A DNA stretch of 64,000 nt from an uncultured Nitrospira sp. (GCA_902500775.1 CABVRZ010000008.1:54028-118027); one strand, 5' to 3'; counted from the stretch's first letter, positions 26,535 through 35,399 are shown. The notes: a model not told the origin generated them from the sequence alone. Made by a program: numbers and translations.

Positions 26535-26981
26535 CTATTTTGCTCTTTTATTTACGTGGTTAACAATGTTTAAGTCGATCCGCTTATGACCCGGAGATGC
26601 CGTGTTCCATCCGTCTAACACGCCGTCGAGCGCCTCCAGCATAACTCCATCACCTTGCCGTTTCGACATATTCACCTCAACACGTCTGTTAGGCCATTGT
26701 GAGTGGACCTTCCGGGCCTTGCCGAGCTTTACATGCCGCTTGGCCAGCCAGAGATCGAAGTTGTCCTGCATGGCGAGCCAACCCTCCGGAGAACGGCCCA
26801 GCGCCTTGGACAGACGTAGCGCCATTTCAGGGCTGATGCGGCTCGTACCCGTGAGAATACGATTCAGTGTTGAAGCCGCTACCCCGAGCTTTCCAGTCAG
26901 CTTGCGGCTGCTCAAACTGTTTGGATCCAGATAGACCTGGATCATGAACTCGCCGGGATGGGGAGGGTTGTGCATAGCCAT
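26535..26981 (-). CDS. higA: HigA-type antitoxin (XRE HTH) with attC-encoded tail
   Basis: 148 residues. The opening PPHPGEFMIQVYLDP, the HTH with RKLTGKLGVAASTLNRILTGTSRISPEMALRLSKALG and WLAMQDNFDLWLA are typical of the HigA/VapI family that binds its own operator and neutralises HigB. The usual end is near residue 96; the R'' box falls at P97-N98 in frame without a stop, so the last 50 residues are translated attC and leader. Only a remnant of the toxin gene precedes it. Confidence 0.85.
   Translation of the reverse strand: MAMHNPPHPGEFMIQVYLDPNSLSSRKLTGKLGVAASTLNRILTGTSRISPEMALRLSKALGRSPEGWLAMQDNFDLWLAKRHVKLGKARKVHSQWPNRRVEVNMSKRQGDGVMLEALDGVLDGWNTASPGHKRIDLNIVNHVNKRAK
26561..26612 (-). 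repeat. Conserved post-attC segment, copy C
   Basis: After GTTAGAC the minus strand reads GGATGGAACACGGCATCTCC and ends GCGGATCGACTTAAACATTG, in step with copies A and B. It precedes the DUF4160 frame. Confidence 0.6.
26613..26694 (-). repeat. attC-like site C
   Basis: 82 bases from R'' GCCTAAC (26688-26694) to R' GTTAGAC (26613-26619) on the minus strand. The inner arms TGTTGAGG and CGCTCGAC pair as L''/L' with an offset base, as attC sites do for strand choice. It begins within the 3' end of higA. Confidence 0.72.
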
Positions 26982-26986
26982 GAGTA

Positions 26987-27058
26987 CTAGTTCTCATAGT
27001 CCAAGATGTAGGCCTGTCCGTCTTTGAATGTGAAAATAAAACACCATTTTTCAGTTAT
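26987..27058 (-). pseudogene. C-terminal remnant of a HigB-type toxin
   Basis: The frame ITEKWCFIFTFKDGQAYILD then YEN ends at TAG 26987-26989, six bases before the higA start. The pattern matches the last strand of RelE/HigB toxins, which end in a DG-x-A-x-x-V-x-x-x-DY motif. An in-frame TGA lies directly upstream and no earlier toxin sequence is seen. The antitoxin is therefore an orphan. Confidence 0.6.
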
Positions 27059-27110
27059 TCACACAGACCATCGACCGAATTTTTCTCTGACCTCTGTTTA
27101 TTCCCCTCGT

Positions 27111-27557
27111 TCATGCCTTCCGGTTTCGAATGATGAGACCGAGCACGACCGGAAACGCCATGATGTAAAACAAGAGCAGTCCTCCGACGAACAGTTGTCC
27201 GCGAACTTGCATAGGGTCCGCCACGCTCTCATGCCCCTGCATCCAGAAGTGCCTGGTCATAAGGTCGCAGGCAAACCCTGCAATAACCAGCGCATACCAG
27301 AACCGCCATCGTCGTGAGGTATAGAGTACCTGCTCTCGTCGGTGAATCAGGAAAACCTGAGCTAGGATCACTGTGAGGCCGAGATACTCTGTCCAGGCGG
27401 GAACTCCACGGGCTCCTGTCAGTAAGAGCAAGATGAGGACGGCAACGAATACCAGAATAGACCCAATCAGAAATCCTCGGTGCGATCCAAGGAGACTCGG
27501 ACCAACCCCATCCAATCCAATCCCCAAAGGGCTTTTCTCTTGTTCGAGACGCTGCAT
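27111..27557 (-). CDS. Membrane protein of unknown function
   Basis: 148 residues from ATG 27557 with GAGG six bases upstream. Four hydrophobic segments: LIGSILVFVAVLILLLL, YLGLTVILAQVFLI, WYALVIAGFACDLM and VGGLLLFYIMAFPVVLGLII. Between the second and third lies a basic stretch (HRREQ and TSRRWR). No family recognised. It lies inside the block inserted in the hyp operon, on the same strand as the lipoprotein gene upstream. Confidence 0.75.
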   Translation of the reverse strand: MQRLEQEKSPLGIGLDGVGPSLLGSHRGFLIGSILVFVAVLILLLLTGARGVPAWTEYLGLTVILAQVFLIHRREQVLYTSRRWRFWYALVIAGFACDLMTRHFWMQGHESVADPMQVRGQLFVGGLLLFYIMAFPVVLGLIIRNRKA

Positions 27558-27610
27558 TGTTGTCCTCACCTGATCTTCTTTTACGGCGAAGTGGGCTCTG
27601 GCCAGCCTAC

Positions 27611-28003
27611 CTACTCCACCACTTCAGCCTTATCGGACTCGTTCAGAAGGTAGAGGGTTTCGTTCTTGATAAAGAATCGCTGCGGTTTCTCACCTCTATA
27701 CTCGCCCATCAAATTCTTGGCCGTAATCCCCACGTGCACAATGTACCCAAACTCTGGAGGCTTTCTCCTACCTGAGAGATAGGCATAGCCTTTCTGTGGC
27801 TCTCTTATGACTCGAATGCGAGCCGGGAACGGTTCAAGCAGCGACTGCTGCACAAGATCTTGTATGGCCTTCTGATAGAGTGAAGATTCCGGAACTGTCC
27901 CATAGTCAGCACCGGCGATTTGCTCAGGTGTCACAGGGGTGACACACCCCACTGTGAGGAGCAGAAGCAGGACAGGGAGACTCCTGAGATGGACCTTCAC
28001 CAT
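27611..28003 (-). CDS. Small lipoprotein of unknown function
   Basis: 130 residues. A hydrophobic signal ends in the lipobox LTVGC with the lipidated cysteine at 20. The mature part is mixed alpha/beta with IRVIREPQKGYAYLSG and GYIVHVGITAKNLMGEY, about 110 residues, unlike any family I can name. It probably sits on the inner leaflet of the outer membrane. It may form a unit with the membrane protein 53 bases downstream. Confidence 0.8.
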   Translation of the reverse strand: MVKVHLRSLPVLLLLLTVGCVTPVTPEQIAGADYGTVPESSLYQKAIQDLVQQSLLEPFPARIRVIREPQKGYAYLSGRRKPPEFGYIVHVGITAKNLMGEYRGEKPQRFFIKNETLYLLNESDKAEVVE

Positions 28004-28129
28004 GGCATCCGCACTAATTCTTCGCGATCATTCGCTGGTGCCATTCTATGAGGCGGGATGTTAGACGCACAAGATAGTAATAGGTACCCGTTAGCCAGAC
28101 CTTGGGTCGATTGGCTAAATTCTCTGACG

Positions 28130-28218
28130 CTGTACAGTCTTACCATGCAACGTCAGGGGGAGACGATGGGATACGCATCTTGATGGCGCTGGACATTTCT
28201 CACATTACACTGTACAGT
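28130..28218 (+). promoter_or_regulatory. Two TGTACA operator boxes upstream of yefM
   Basis: CTGTACAG at 28130-28137 and ACTGTACAGT at 28209-28218 are palindromes with the TGTACA core that YefM recognises in Escherichia coli yefM-yoeB. The second lies 26 bases before the yefM start, where bound antitoxin would block transcription. The boxes are 80 bases apart, wider than in E. coli, so the outer one might serve another role. Confidence 0.65.
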
Positions 28219-28243
28219 AACACGTACATACTTGGAGGACGCC

Positions 28244-28495
28244 ATGGATGCGATGACCTACACCACCGTTCGTGCCAATCTCGCTAGCGCAATGGATCGG
28301 GTGTGTAATGACCACGAAGCCTTGATTATTACCCGCAACGGCGAACAGTCTGTTGTAATGCTATCGCTCGAGGATTACAAAGCGCTTGAAGAAACCGCCT
28401 ATCTGCTACGAACGCCCGCCAACGCCAAGAGACTGCTCTCGGCGGTTGCGCAACTCAATGCAGGCAAGGGTGCTGAGCGGAAGCTGGCCAAGTGA
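28244..28495 (+). CDS. yefM: Antitoxin YefM (Phd/YefM family)
   Basis: 83 residues from ATG 28244, with GGAGG six bases upstream. TVRANLASAMDRVCNDHEAL and ITRNGEQSVVMLSLEDYKAL is the conserved DNA-binding fold of Phd/YefM antitoxins. The C-terminal part, rich in leucine and lysine, should wrap the toxin. It starts the toxin-antitoxin operon; the toxin GTG overlaps its stop in GTGA. Confidence 0.93.
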   Translation: MDAMTYTTVRANLASAMDRVCNDHEALIITRNGEQSVVMLSLEDYKALEETAYLLRTPANAKRLLSAVAQLNAGKGAERKLAK

Positions 28496-28746
28496 GGTTG
28501 GTATTTGCAGACGAGGCATGGGAAGACTATCTCTATTGGCAAAAGCAAGACCAACGTATGACGGAACGGATTAACAAGCTCATCCGCGACACACCACGCA
28601 AACCTTTCGGTGGCGTAGGCAAACCAGAACCGTTGAAGCATGCGCTCTCAGGGTTTTGGTCGCGGCGAATCACCGATGAACATCGCATGGTGTATCGCGT
28701 TGTGAATGATGTGCTAGAAATTGTGCAGCTCCGGTTCCACTACTGA
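28492..28746 (+). CDS. yoeB: mRNA interferase toxin YoeB
   Basis: 84 residues from GTG 28492. The RelE-fold toxin is nearly identical in layout to the E. coli protein: DYLYWQKQD, GKPEPLKH, LSGFWSRRITDEHRMVY and the terminal FHY. The catalytic set Glu46, Arg65 and His83 is intact. YoeB cleaves mRNA in the ribosomal A site. This is the only toxin of the window's toxin-antitoxin loci that looks functional. It converges with hypC, with 14 bases between stops. Confidence 0.93.
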   Translation: MRLVFADEAWEDYLYWQKQDQRMTERINKLIRDTPRKPFGGVGKPEPLKHALSGFWSRRITDEHRMVYRVVNDVLEIVQLRFHY

Positions 28747-28760
28747 TTCACACCCGACGC

Positions 28761-29009
28761 TCACCCCTCGACCTCATCCGGCGATCCTGAACCTGCCAGC
28801 TCCGCGTAGGTCTCCAATGTTCGTCGAGCTGCTTCCTCGTCGAGTTTGCTGATCGCAAACCCTACGTGCACAATAACGTAGTCGCCAACCCTAGCTTCTG
28901 GTACCAATGCCAACGAAACAGACTTGGTCACTCCACCAAACGAGACGGTCGCGGTGCGAAGCGGATCATCCTCAATGTTCTGAACCTGTCCTGGAACCGC
29001 GAGACACAT
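28761..29009 (-). CDS. hypC: Hydrogenase maturation chaperone HypC
   Basis: 82 residues starting MCLAVPGQV, with the essential Cys2. HypC holds the Fe(CN)2CO unit with HypD and carries it to the large subunit; the DYVIVHVGFAISKLD segment is diagnostic. The start overlaps the end of hypF by 38 bases. The next gene in the normal order, hypD, lies 7 kb away beyond the inserted block. Confidence 0.95.
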   Translation of the reverse strand: MCLAVPGQVQNIEDDPLRTATVSFGGVTKSVSLALVPEARVGDYVIVHVGFAISKLDEEAARRTLETYAELAGSGSPDEVEG

Positions 29010-31401
29010 CGTATGCGTTACCTTCCTTGCCGGCTAAGAGTTGATGAGCCGCCACGACCGCTTGTCCCAACGATAATCCACCATCATTGGGCGGAACCAA
29101 CGAGTGGCTGTAAACCGTAAACCCCGACGCCTCCAAACGACCTCTCACCAGTGACAGAAGCAACGGATTCTGAAAACAGCCACCGGTCAGCACGACGCGA
29201 GGCAAGCCAGCTGCTTGAGCCACACGAACCGTCGCATCGGCAAGACTCACATGAAACTGCGCAGCAATCAGGTCAGGTCGGTGGCCTCTGCGAAGGTCAT
29301 CGAGCACAGCGCTGATCATGCGATGCCAATCGACGATCCATCTAGTATCGGAACTCTCACTCGGCACTAGATCGATCGGATAGCCTTCTACCCTCCCTCC
29401 ACCTGCCTCCCACTCTCGCTCCGCAGCGAACTGAACCGCCATAGCTGCCTCGCCTTCAAAAGAGACCTTGGAACAGAGACCGGTGAGCGAGGCCACGGCA
29501 TCGAATAGTCGTCCCATACTTGTTGTCCATGGTGATGCAATGCCGGATCTAAGCAAGATCGCCAACTGCTCACGACGATCACCCGTGTGCTTGCAAGAAG
29601 GAAGGTCATGCCCCAGCATCTCTTCTCCCATCAGTTCCCACAGGACTGCTGCAGCAGACCGACTTGGATCTCGCATCGCTGCTTCTCCACCAGGCAAGCG
29701 AAAGGGTTTGAGAGAGGCAAACCGACTGAACTGTCGATAGCTCGCGATCAAGAATTCTCCACCCCAGACCTGACCGTCTCCTCCATAGCCGGCCCCGTCC
29801 CAGGCGACTCCCAACACTTCGCCCTCGAGTTTGTGTTCAGCCATGCAGGAAGCCACGTGTGCATGGTGATGCTGCACGGGGATCAACGGGACTGAGATTA
29901 TCGCAGCGAGTTCTCGTGCAAAAACCGTCGAGCGGTAGTCCGGGTGGAGATCGCAGGCAATAGCCTGAGGTTGTAGATAAAGGAGCCGCTGAAGATCTTC
30001 GATCGCCTGCCGGAAAGCCCTATCCGCCTCGACGGTAGAAAGGTCCCCGAGATGCTGGCTGAGCATGACGCGACTGCCTGTCAGAAGCGCAACGGTGTTT
30101 TTGAGATGTCCGCCCACAGCGAGAATCGGGCCTGGCCCCTGTTCATCCGACGAATCGTCTCTCCAGCAAATGGCGTTCGGCACATAGCCTCGCGCCCGTC
30201 GAAGAATCATCCGGTCAGTTTTTTGCTGCTCCGCCTCGCCCCGTTTGTTGTGCCCCGGCGTACGTTCAACCACCAACACCACCGAATCATCGACCGGCCT
30301 TGCGATAGGCCTATCATGCACGAGCAGTGCATCGACAATCCCCTTCAGTCGAACCAGGGCGTCATGTTCGTCGAACACGATCGGTTCTTCAGATCGGTTG
30401 CCGCTCGTCGCGACCATGGGACGCTGCAGCCACACCATCAAGAGATGATGGAGCGGCGTCGCCGGCACCATCACACCGAGATAAGGATTGCCCGGTGCTA
30501 CGGCTTCAGCAAGGGCTGTATCTCGCCGCTTGTGTGCTAACACAATCGGAGCTTGTGGTGAACAGAGCAAGGATTCTTCGTGAGAAGACAGGACACAGTA
30601 GTCTTTCACTGTGTCAACGGAAGGGAACAGCACAGCAAGAGGCTTCTCCGACCGTCGTTTCCGGCCCCGTAACCGCTGCACAGCTTTCTCTGATTCTGCA
30701 TCAACCCAGAGTTGGAACCCGCCCAATCCTTTCACTGCCACAATGAGGCCTTCATCAAGCAGTGCCACTGTCCGTTGTAAGGCTCCTTCCTCATTTGCAA
30801 TTTCGCGACCCTGTTCATCCCACAAGCTGACATGTGGACCGCAGATCTGACACGCGATCGGCTCCGCATGGAATCGCCGATCAGCTTCAACTTCATATTC
30901 AGCCAGACAGGTGGAACAGAGTCCGAACCCAGCCATCGTCGTGTTGGAGCGCTGATACGGGATCGCCGTGAGCAGGCTATAGCGCGGGCCACATTGTGTG
31001 CAGGTGAGGAACGGGTACCGGAACCGCCGGTCAGTGGGGTCGAAGACCTCACGAAGACAGTCGACGCAGGTCGCGAGATCCGGCGAAATAACCAGAGCTC
31101 GTTGGCCAGATTCAGTGCTCTGGCTGATCGAGAAACTGCTCGTGTCGAACACCGAAACGATGGTGGTGCTCAGGCCCTCAATATATGCCGAAGCCGGTGC
31201 GTCAGTTCGAAGTCGCTTGAGAAATGTCTCGACGACCGGCACAGCCCCTTCGACTTCGATCCGCACACCGTTTCTTGTATTCTGTACCCATCCAGTCAAC
31301 CCTAGCTCATGTGCCAACCGATAGACGAAGGGGCGGAACCCCACACCCTGTACCGTTCCTTCCACGTCGATGCGCAGGCGTTGAGCAAGAGCCTCGCTCA
31401 T
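28972..31401 (-). CDS. hypF: Carbamoyltransferase HypF
   Basis: 809 residues from ATG 31401, chosen because it overlaps the hypA stop; a longer frame upstream lacks support. Domains in order: acylphosphatase (DVEGTVQGVGFRPFVYRLA), two zinc fingers (CVDCLREVFD with CTQCGP; CSTCLAEYE with CQICGP), YrdC-like (VKGLGGFQLWVD) and a Kae1/carbamoyltransferase domain (PVQHHHAHVASCMAEH, GVAWDGAGYGGDG, VLTGGCFQN). It converts carbamoyl phosphate to carbamoyl-AMP and loads HypE. Confidence 0.96.
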   Translation of the reverse strand: MSEALAQRLRIDVEGTVQGVGFRPFVYRLAHELGLTGWVQNTRNGVRIEVEGAVPVVETFLKRLRTDAPASAYIEGLSTTIVSVFDTSSFSISQSTESGQRALVISPDLATCVDCLREVFDPTDRRFRYPFLTCTQCGPRYSLLTAIPYQRSNTTMAGFGLCSTCLAEYEVEADRRFHAEPIACQICGPHVSLWDEQGREIANEEGALQRTVALLDEGLIVAVKGLGGFQLWVDAESEKAVQRLRGRKRRSEKPLAVLFPSVDTVKDYCVLSSHEESLLCSPQAPIVLAHKRRDTALAEAVAPGNPYLGVMVPATPLHHLLMVWLQRPMVATSGNRSEEPIVFDEHDALVRLKGIVDALLVHDRPIARPVDDSVVLVVERTPGHNKRGEAEQQKTDRMILRRARGYVPNAICWRDDSSDEQGPGPILAVGGHLKNTVALLTGSRVMLSQHLGDLSTVEADRAFRQAIEDLQRLLYLQPQAIACDLHPDYRSTVFARELAAIISVPLIPVQHHHAHVASCMAEHKLEGEVLGVAWDGAGYGGDGQVWGGEFLIASYRQFSRFASLKPFRLPGGEAAMRDPSRSAAAVLWELMGEEMLGHDLPSCKHTGDRREQLAILLRSGIASPWTTSMGRLFDAVASLTGLCSKVSFEGEAAMAVQFAAEREWEAGGGRVEGYPIDLVPSESSDTRWIVDWHRMISAVLDDLRRGHRPDLIAAQFHVSLADATVRVAQAAGLPRVVLTGGCFQNPLLLSLVRGRLEASGFTVYSHSLVPPNDGGLSLGQAVVAAHQLLAGKEGNAYDVSRGSRTGSEH

Positions 31402-31751
31402 TCTTGAATCACCAATTCGTGTATGACCACCTCCGGCTCCACTGAGCTCGCCATCACCGTTCCACCGCAAACCGAACAGCTCTCGTTTGATCTTGTGACC
31501 ATGCAGGCTCGACAGCAGGCTGGACACCAGGCATCACCTGGAACAGGGATAATTTCCAACGCTGCACCTTCGGCCATCGAACCACGGGCAGCTAAACTAA
31601 ACGCCGTCTGTAGTGAGGCCCCATCATGAGTGAACATATGAGATAGCGCGCTGACTTTCAGTCGCACTGCGGAGAGCTTGGCACTTCCTGTTTCACCCAA
31701 CTTGGTTTCAACAGCCTTCACGACTTGGGTCATCAGATAGAGTTCATGCAT
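31398..31751 (-). CDS. hypA: Hydrogenase nickel-insertion protein HypA
   Basis: 117 residues starting [11 protein letters not shown], where His2 is the nickel ligand. The zinc site is CPACCRAC and CSVCGG. HypA normally works with the GTPase HypB to insert nickel; no hypB is found in this cluster. The start overlaps the protease gene by eight bases and the stop overlaps hypF. Confidence 0.93.
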   Translation of the reverse strand: MHELYLMTQVVKAVETKLGETGSAKLSAVRLKVSALSHMFTHDGASLQTAFSLAARGSMAEGAALEIIPVPGDAWCPACCRACMVTRSNESCSVCGGTVMASSVEPEVVIHELVIQE

Positions 31752-32226
31752 GGCACGCGCCACATTCCTGGATGACCTGTTCGACGACCTTCTCCACCGC
31801 GTGAGCCACCGGAGCCGACAACGCTTGTCCTGTTTCCAGATTGCCGGCTTCAATCCCATACACGATCACCCTTGGAGGAAGGACGCCGATGACACGAGCT
31901 AACTCGAGCACCTCCGAGAGTCCAATCGCATGACTGGAGTGAGGAACCACTGTCACAGCGATCGGTCCGGTTGATGCATCGAGGCGATGAATGATCCCGG
32001 GGCTCTGTTTGCTCTGGACTGCATCGATGAGAATGGCGACGCGCGCTCCTTCCATCAAGCCGATAAGCTCGACTCCCGCCATTTCTGTCTCGATCACTTC
32101 GGCCCGGTCACCGATTGCTTGACGAAGTCTACGGACTGCCAGAAGACCGACCCCATCATCTCCTCGTAGCTCATTGCCGAGGCCGATGATCCGAATCGAG
32201 GAGGAGCGAGGACTGTCATGCTTCAC
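31744..32226 (-). CDS. Hydrogenase maturation endopeptidase (HycI/HyaD family)
   Basis: 160 residues from GTG 32226, overlapping the hydA stop in GTGA with GGGAGGG six bases upstream. [19 protein letters not shown] has the first nickel-sensing acidic residue, then an acidic [21 protein letters not shown] and [14 protein letters not shown] with the third ligand. It removes the C-terminal extension of the large subunit after nickel insertion. Confidence 0.93.
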   Translation of the reverse strand: MKHDSPRSSSIRIIGLGNELRGDDGVGLLAVRRLRQAIGDRAEVIETEMAGVELIGLMEGARVAILIDAVQSKQSPGIIHRLDASTGPIAVTVVPHSSHAIGLSEVLELARVIGVLPPRVIVYGIEAGNLETGQALSAPVAHAVEKVVEQVIQECGACHA

Positions 32227-33554
32227 GCACTGCCCTCCCTCTTGATCTCGAGATTCAGAAAGTGCGTTGCGCAGGAAATACAAGGATCGTAGCAACGGAT
32301 GACTCGTTCACACTCGCGTGCTACATCGTAATCGGGGAGAGGCAAGAGGCGTGGCATGAACAGGCGCAGGTCCTGTTCGATTCGAGATTGGTTCTGCGAG
32401 GTGGGTGGAACGATCTTGGCTTCCCGAATCACTCCGTCGCCATTCACTTCATACCGATGATAGAGAATCCCCCGAGGCGCTTCCGTGCAAGCCATACCAA
32501 TACCAGGTCGAACAGCGACTGGTGCTGCGGCCATGGGAGGTGGCTCGTACCGCTCGATAAGCCGGAGCGATTCTTCCAACGCGTACAGGATTTCGACTGC
32601 ACGCGCGATGATTCCATGAAATGGATTCCGGAGAGGCAGGGCAATCCGCAGATCGACCAAGACCTGCCTGGCCAGCGGCGTGAGGTGGTCCTGATTCAGG
32701 CTGAGCCGAGCCACTGGGCCCACCAAATAGGGCGAGCCTTGCAACGAGCAGTGGAGCGCGTACGAATAGGCCACTTGATGCTCGGCGAAATGGTGCTCAA
32801 ACTCATTCACCGAGATCTGCAAACCGTTCGAGGCGGCAATCTGCCCTTCATTACACGGATACTCATCAGGGTGACGGAGCGCGACGTAGATGTAGTCCGG
32901 CGCAAAATCTGGAAATTCAAAAGATGCGATCCAGTGGACAGTTTCCACAGCCGCGTCTCGAGCCCAGAGAAGCTCTTCGCGTAACGATTCCACCTCTTGC
33001 CGAGACGGCACTCGCGAGAATCCGCCGACCTTCACCGATACCGGATGTACGGACCGACCCCCAAGCAATGTCATGATCGCATTGCCGGCTTTCTTCAGCC
33101 GTAAGCCTCGCGTCACGATCGCCGCGTGATCCTTTGCCATCGCAATCGCACTGTCGTAGCCGAGAAAATCCGGCGCTTGGAGCATATACACATGCAGCGC
33201 ATGACTCTCGATCCACTCACCACAATAAAGGAGCCGCCGCAGGTCCCGCAGTGATCCTTCGACTCGCAACCCGAAGATCTGTTCGAGCGCATGGACCGCA
33301 CTCATCTGGTACGCGACCGGACAGATCCCACAGATCCGCGCGACGATGTCCGGCACGTCGTTGTAGTGCCGTCCCTGCAAGAAGGCCTCGAAGAACCGAG
33401 GTGGCTCGAAGATCTTGAGTTGTACATCCTGGACGATACCATCCTGTACGGTGACACGGAGCGCACCCTCCCCCTCCACACGCGCAATTGCGCCGACGGC
33501 GATGGTTCTCGTTATCTTTTCTCCTTCAGGGTTCGCTTGCCCCATCCCTTCCAC
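32223..33554 (-). CDS. hydA: [NiFe] hydrogenase large subunit, group 3b (alpha)
   Basis: 443 residues; the start may also be ATG 33545. The nickel-binding L1 motif is RICGICPV with Cys75 and Cys78; L2 is DPCISCATH with Cys425, Cys428 and His431, followed by a 12-residue tail for the protease to remove. The order beta-gamma-delta-alpha and the partner types match the cytoplasmic NADP-linked sulfhydrogenases (group 3b). The enzyme couples H2 to NAD(P)H and can also reduce sulfur. Confidence 0.94.
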   Translation of the reverse strand: MEGMGQANPEGEKITRTIAVGAIARVEGEGALRVTVQDGIVQDVQLKIFEPPRFFEAFLQGRHYNDVPDIVARICGICPVAYQMSAVHALEQIFGLRVEGSLRDLRRLLYCGEWIESHALHVYMLQAPDFLGYDSAIAMAKDHAAIVTRGLRLKKAGNAIMTLLGGRSVHPVSVKVGGFSRVPSRQEVESLREELLWARDAAVETVHWIASFEFPDFAPDYIYVALRHPDEYPCNEGQIAASNGLQISVNEFEHHFAEHQVAYSYALHCSLQGSPYLVGPVARLSLNQDHLTPLARQVLVDLRIALPLRNPFHGIIARAVEILYALEESLRLIERYEPPPMAAAPVAVRPGIGMACTEAPRGILYHRYEVNGDGVIREAKIVPPTSQNQSRIEQDLRLFMPRLLPLPDYDVARECERVIRCYDPCISCATHFLNLEIKREGSA

Positions 33555-33634
33555 TTCTCACCTTTGACGCTTCACTGGATACCCCTTACTCCTCACCCCG
33601 CACCTTTCACGTTTGACGTCGGACCCCTCTCATT
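33555..33634. repeat. Heptamer-like intergenic repeat in hydrogenase operon
   Basis: The 80-base gap between hydD and hydA consists largely of TTCTCACC, TTTGACGCTTCACTGG and CACCTTTCACGTTTGACGTC-like units with a period of about seven to nine. It has no gene. Confidence 0.55.
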
Positions 33635-34471
33635 TTATGTCTTCTTCTCCCAAGCGTTACTCTCCTCGCGAAAACTCGGGGCGTACCCGTTGACGCCACG
33701 AAATCGGCGTAGAACTTCGACCGGGATCAGTTGCAGTCCGCTATGGAATTGTTTCGCGAGCGAGGCAGTATTGGGCGGAAACCCTGGCCCTGCTCGTGAG
33801 CCCTCACTGGGGCCGAAACAGCCGTAACAGTCACGACCCATGCTGGGACAGATCGCCCCACAGCCAGCTCGCGTGACCGGCCCAAGACAGGGCATCGCCT
33901 TCGCAACCAATACACAGACGGTCCCGCGCCGCTTGCATTCCATGCAGACACTTTCGGTCGGCAAGCAAGGCTGGATTCCGGCCACCACATCCGTGAGGAT
34001 TCGCAGTAATTGCCCCTTGTCGATGGGGCAGCCCCAGAGTTCGAAGTCCACATGCACATGTTCCGAGATCGGCGTGGAGCTACTCAGGCTGTGGATGTAT
34101 TCCGGGCTTGGATAGACCACCTGCTTGAATGCTTCCACGTCGGCCCAGTTGCGCAAGGCTTGAATCCCGCCGGCGGTAGCGCAAGCGCCGATCGTGACCA
34201 AGACCTTCGCCTGCTCTCGCACGGACCGAATGCGATGCGTGTCCTCTTCCGTGGTAATCGATCCCTCCACCAGCACGATGTCATACGGGCCAGGTTTCAT
34301 ATCGCTGGAGGCTTCCGGAAAATATGCGATATCCAGCGCCTGCCCCAACGCAAGCAGATCGTCCTCCAGATTCAGTATGCTGAGCTGACACCCATCGCAC
34401 GAGGCGAACTTGAACACACCCAATTTGGGCTTGCTCGCCTGCCCTGCTCGTGAGACTGCTTGGTTCATCAC
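33635..34471 (-). CDS. hydD: [NiFe] hydrogenase small subunit (delta)
   Basis: 278 residues. The proximal cluster ligands begin FASCDGCQLS, then GACATAGGIQAL, and further clusters are bound by CMECKRRGTVC, MPCLGPVTRAGC and CPSMGRDCYGCFGP. No twin-arginine signal is present, consistent with a cytoplasmic group 3b enzyme. It relays electrons between the nickel site in HydA and the flavin subunit. Confidence 0.93.
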   Translation of the reverse strand: MMNQAVSRAGQASKPKLGVFKFASCDGCQLSILNLEDDLLALGQALDIAYFPEASSDMKPGPYDIVLVEGSITTEEDTHRIRSVREQAKVLVTIGACATAGGIQALRNWADVEAFKQVVYPSPEYIHSLSSSTPISEHVHVDFELWGCPIDKGQLLRILTDVVAGIQPCLPTESVCMECKRRGTVCVLVAKAMPCLGPVTRAGCGAICPSMGRDCYGCFGPSEGSRAGPGFPPNTASLAKQFHSGLQLIPVEVLRRFRGVNGYAPSFREESNAWEKKT

Positions 34472-34565
34472 TGCTCTTTCTCGTGGTGGTTTTCAGCAAA
34501 ACATGACCAGCTCTCATTCTCAGACCAAAGACTGAATGCTGAAAGCTAGTCGCTGATAACTTTCA
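34472..34565. repeat. AGCTTTCAGC-type intergenic repeat
   Basis: Read on the minus strand the gap contains AGCTTTCAGCATTCAGTC. Similar words, GCTGTCAGCTCTCAGTC, occur at 46168-46184. No gene. Confidence 0.45.
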
Positions 34566-35399
34566 TTACACGCCCACCCGTCCCAACCATGGCTCGACCA
34601 GGTCATAGCGCATGACCGGACCATCTTTACATAGAAAGTACGGACCCAGCTGGCAGTGGCCACAGAGGCCGATCCCGCATTCCATGTGCCGCTCCAGCGA
34701 GACATAGATAGCCGTCGCCGGGATACCACGCTTCATCAAAATCGGCACGCCGAGCCGCATCATGATCTCGGGGCCACACATCAAAACCATGGTCTTCGCT
34801 GGATCAATCAACACGTGTTCGAACAGATCCGTCACGACACCGACATGGTGCCGCCACGTCTCGTCCGGCCGGTTGCTCGCCAGGAGAACTTCCGTGTCGG
34901 CCTGTTTCCCCCAGGTCTCAAACCGCTCATGATAGAGCAAGTCGCGCGGCGTCTTCACACCATGGATGACCTTGATGGAGCCATAGTGCCGACGCCGGCG
35001 CAACATATACTCGATTGCCCCCACCACTGGAGCACAGCCCAGACCGCCTGTGACGATCACCACGTTGCGCCCACAAGCCTCGTCCAGCGGCCAACCTTGG
35101 CCGAATGGGCCTCGGATACCCAGAGTCTCGCCGGCTTGCAGTTGCGCGACCGCGGACGTCACTCGGCCCACAGATCTGATGGTATGACCCAAACTCTCCG
35201 ACTCATCCGGATCTGAGATGATCGAGATCGCCACCTCGCCGACACCGAACAGATAGACCATGTTGAACTGGCCGGCGGTGAAACGAAAAGATCTCCGCGC
35301 CTTCTCGTCATTGAGCCGTAGCCGGAAGGTGTGGATGTCCTCAGCCTCTCGGATCTTCTCGATGATGGTGGCCGGATGTATCAGGTAGGGATTAGCCAT
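34566..35399 (-). CDS. hydG: Hydrogenase FAD/NAD(P)-binding subunit (gamma)
   Basis: 277 residues from ATG 35399 with GAGGGAAAG upstream. FNR-like: [17 protein letters not shown] (FAD), [30 protein letters not shown] (NAD(P)) and [10 protein letters not shown]. The C-terminal [15 protein letters not shown] and FLCKDGP bind a [2Fe-2S] cluster. This subunit exchanges electrons with NAD(P)H. Confidence 0.93.
   Translation of the reverse strand: MANPYLIHPATIIEKIREAEDIHTFRLRLNDEKARRSFRFTAGQFNMVYLFGVGEVAISIISDPDESESLGHTIRSVGRVTSAVAQLQAGETLGIRGPFGQGWPLDEACGRNVVIVTGGLGCAPVVGAIEYMLRRRRHYGSIKVIHGVKTPRDLLYHERFETWGKQADTEVLLASNRPDETWRHHVGVVTDLFEHVLIDPAKTMVLMCGPEIMMRLGVPILMKRGIPATAIYVSLERHMECGIGLCGHCQLGPYFLCKDGPVMRYDLVEPWLGRVGV

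Larger units (their letters stand above)
25011..27058 (-). mobile_element. Integron-type cassette cluster without integrase (CALIN)
   Basis: Reading the minus strand: HigB remnant, higA, attC C, DUF4160 (amber), DUF2442, attC B (hybrid), unknown protein, attC A, then the ABC-3C operon. Genes end in or next to RYYYAAC boxes and the following segment starts at GTTRRRY, the cassette grammar of integrons. No integron integrase gene is visible in the window, so this is a CALIN. Small toxin-antitoxin-like cassettes are typical cargo. Confidence 0.65.

Noticed and set aside
30052..30540. Plus-strand frame inside hypF
   Set aside because: Entirely antisense to hypF, which has all its domains intact.
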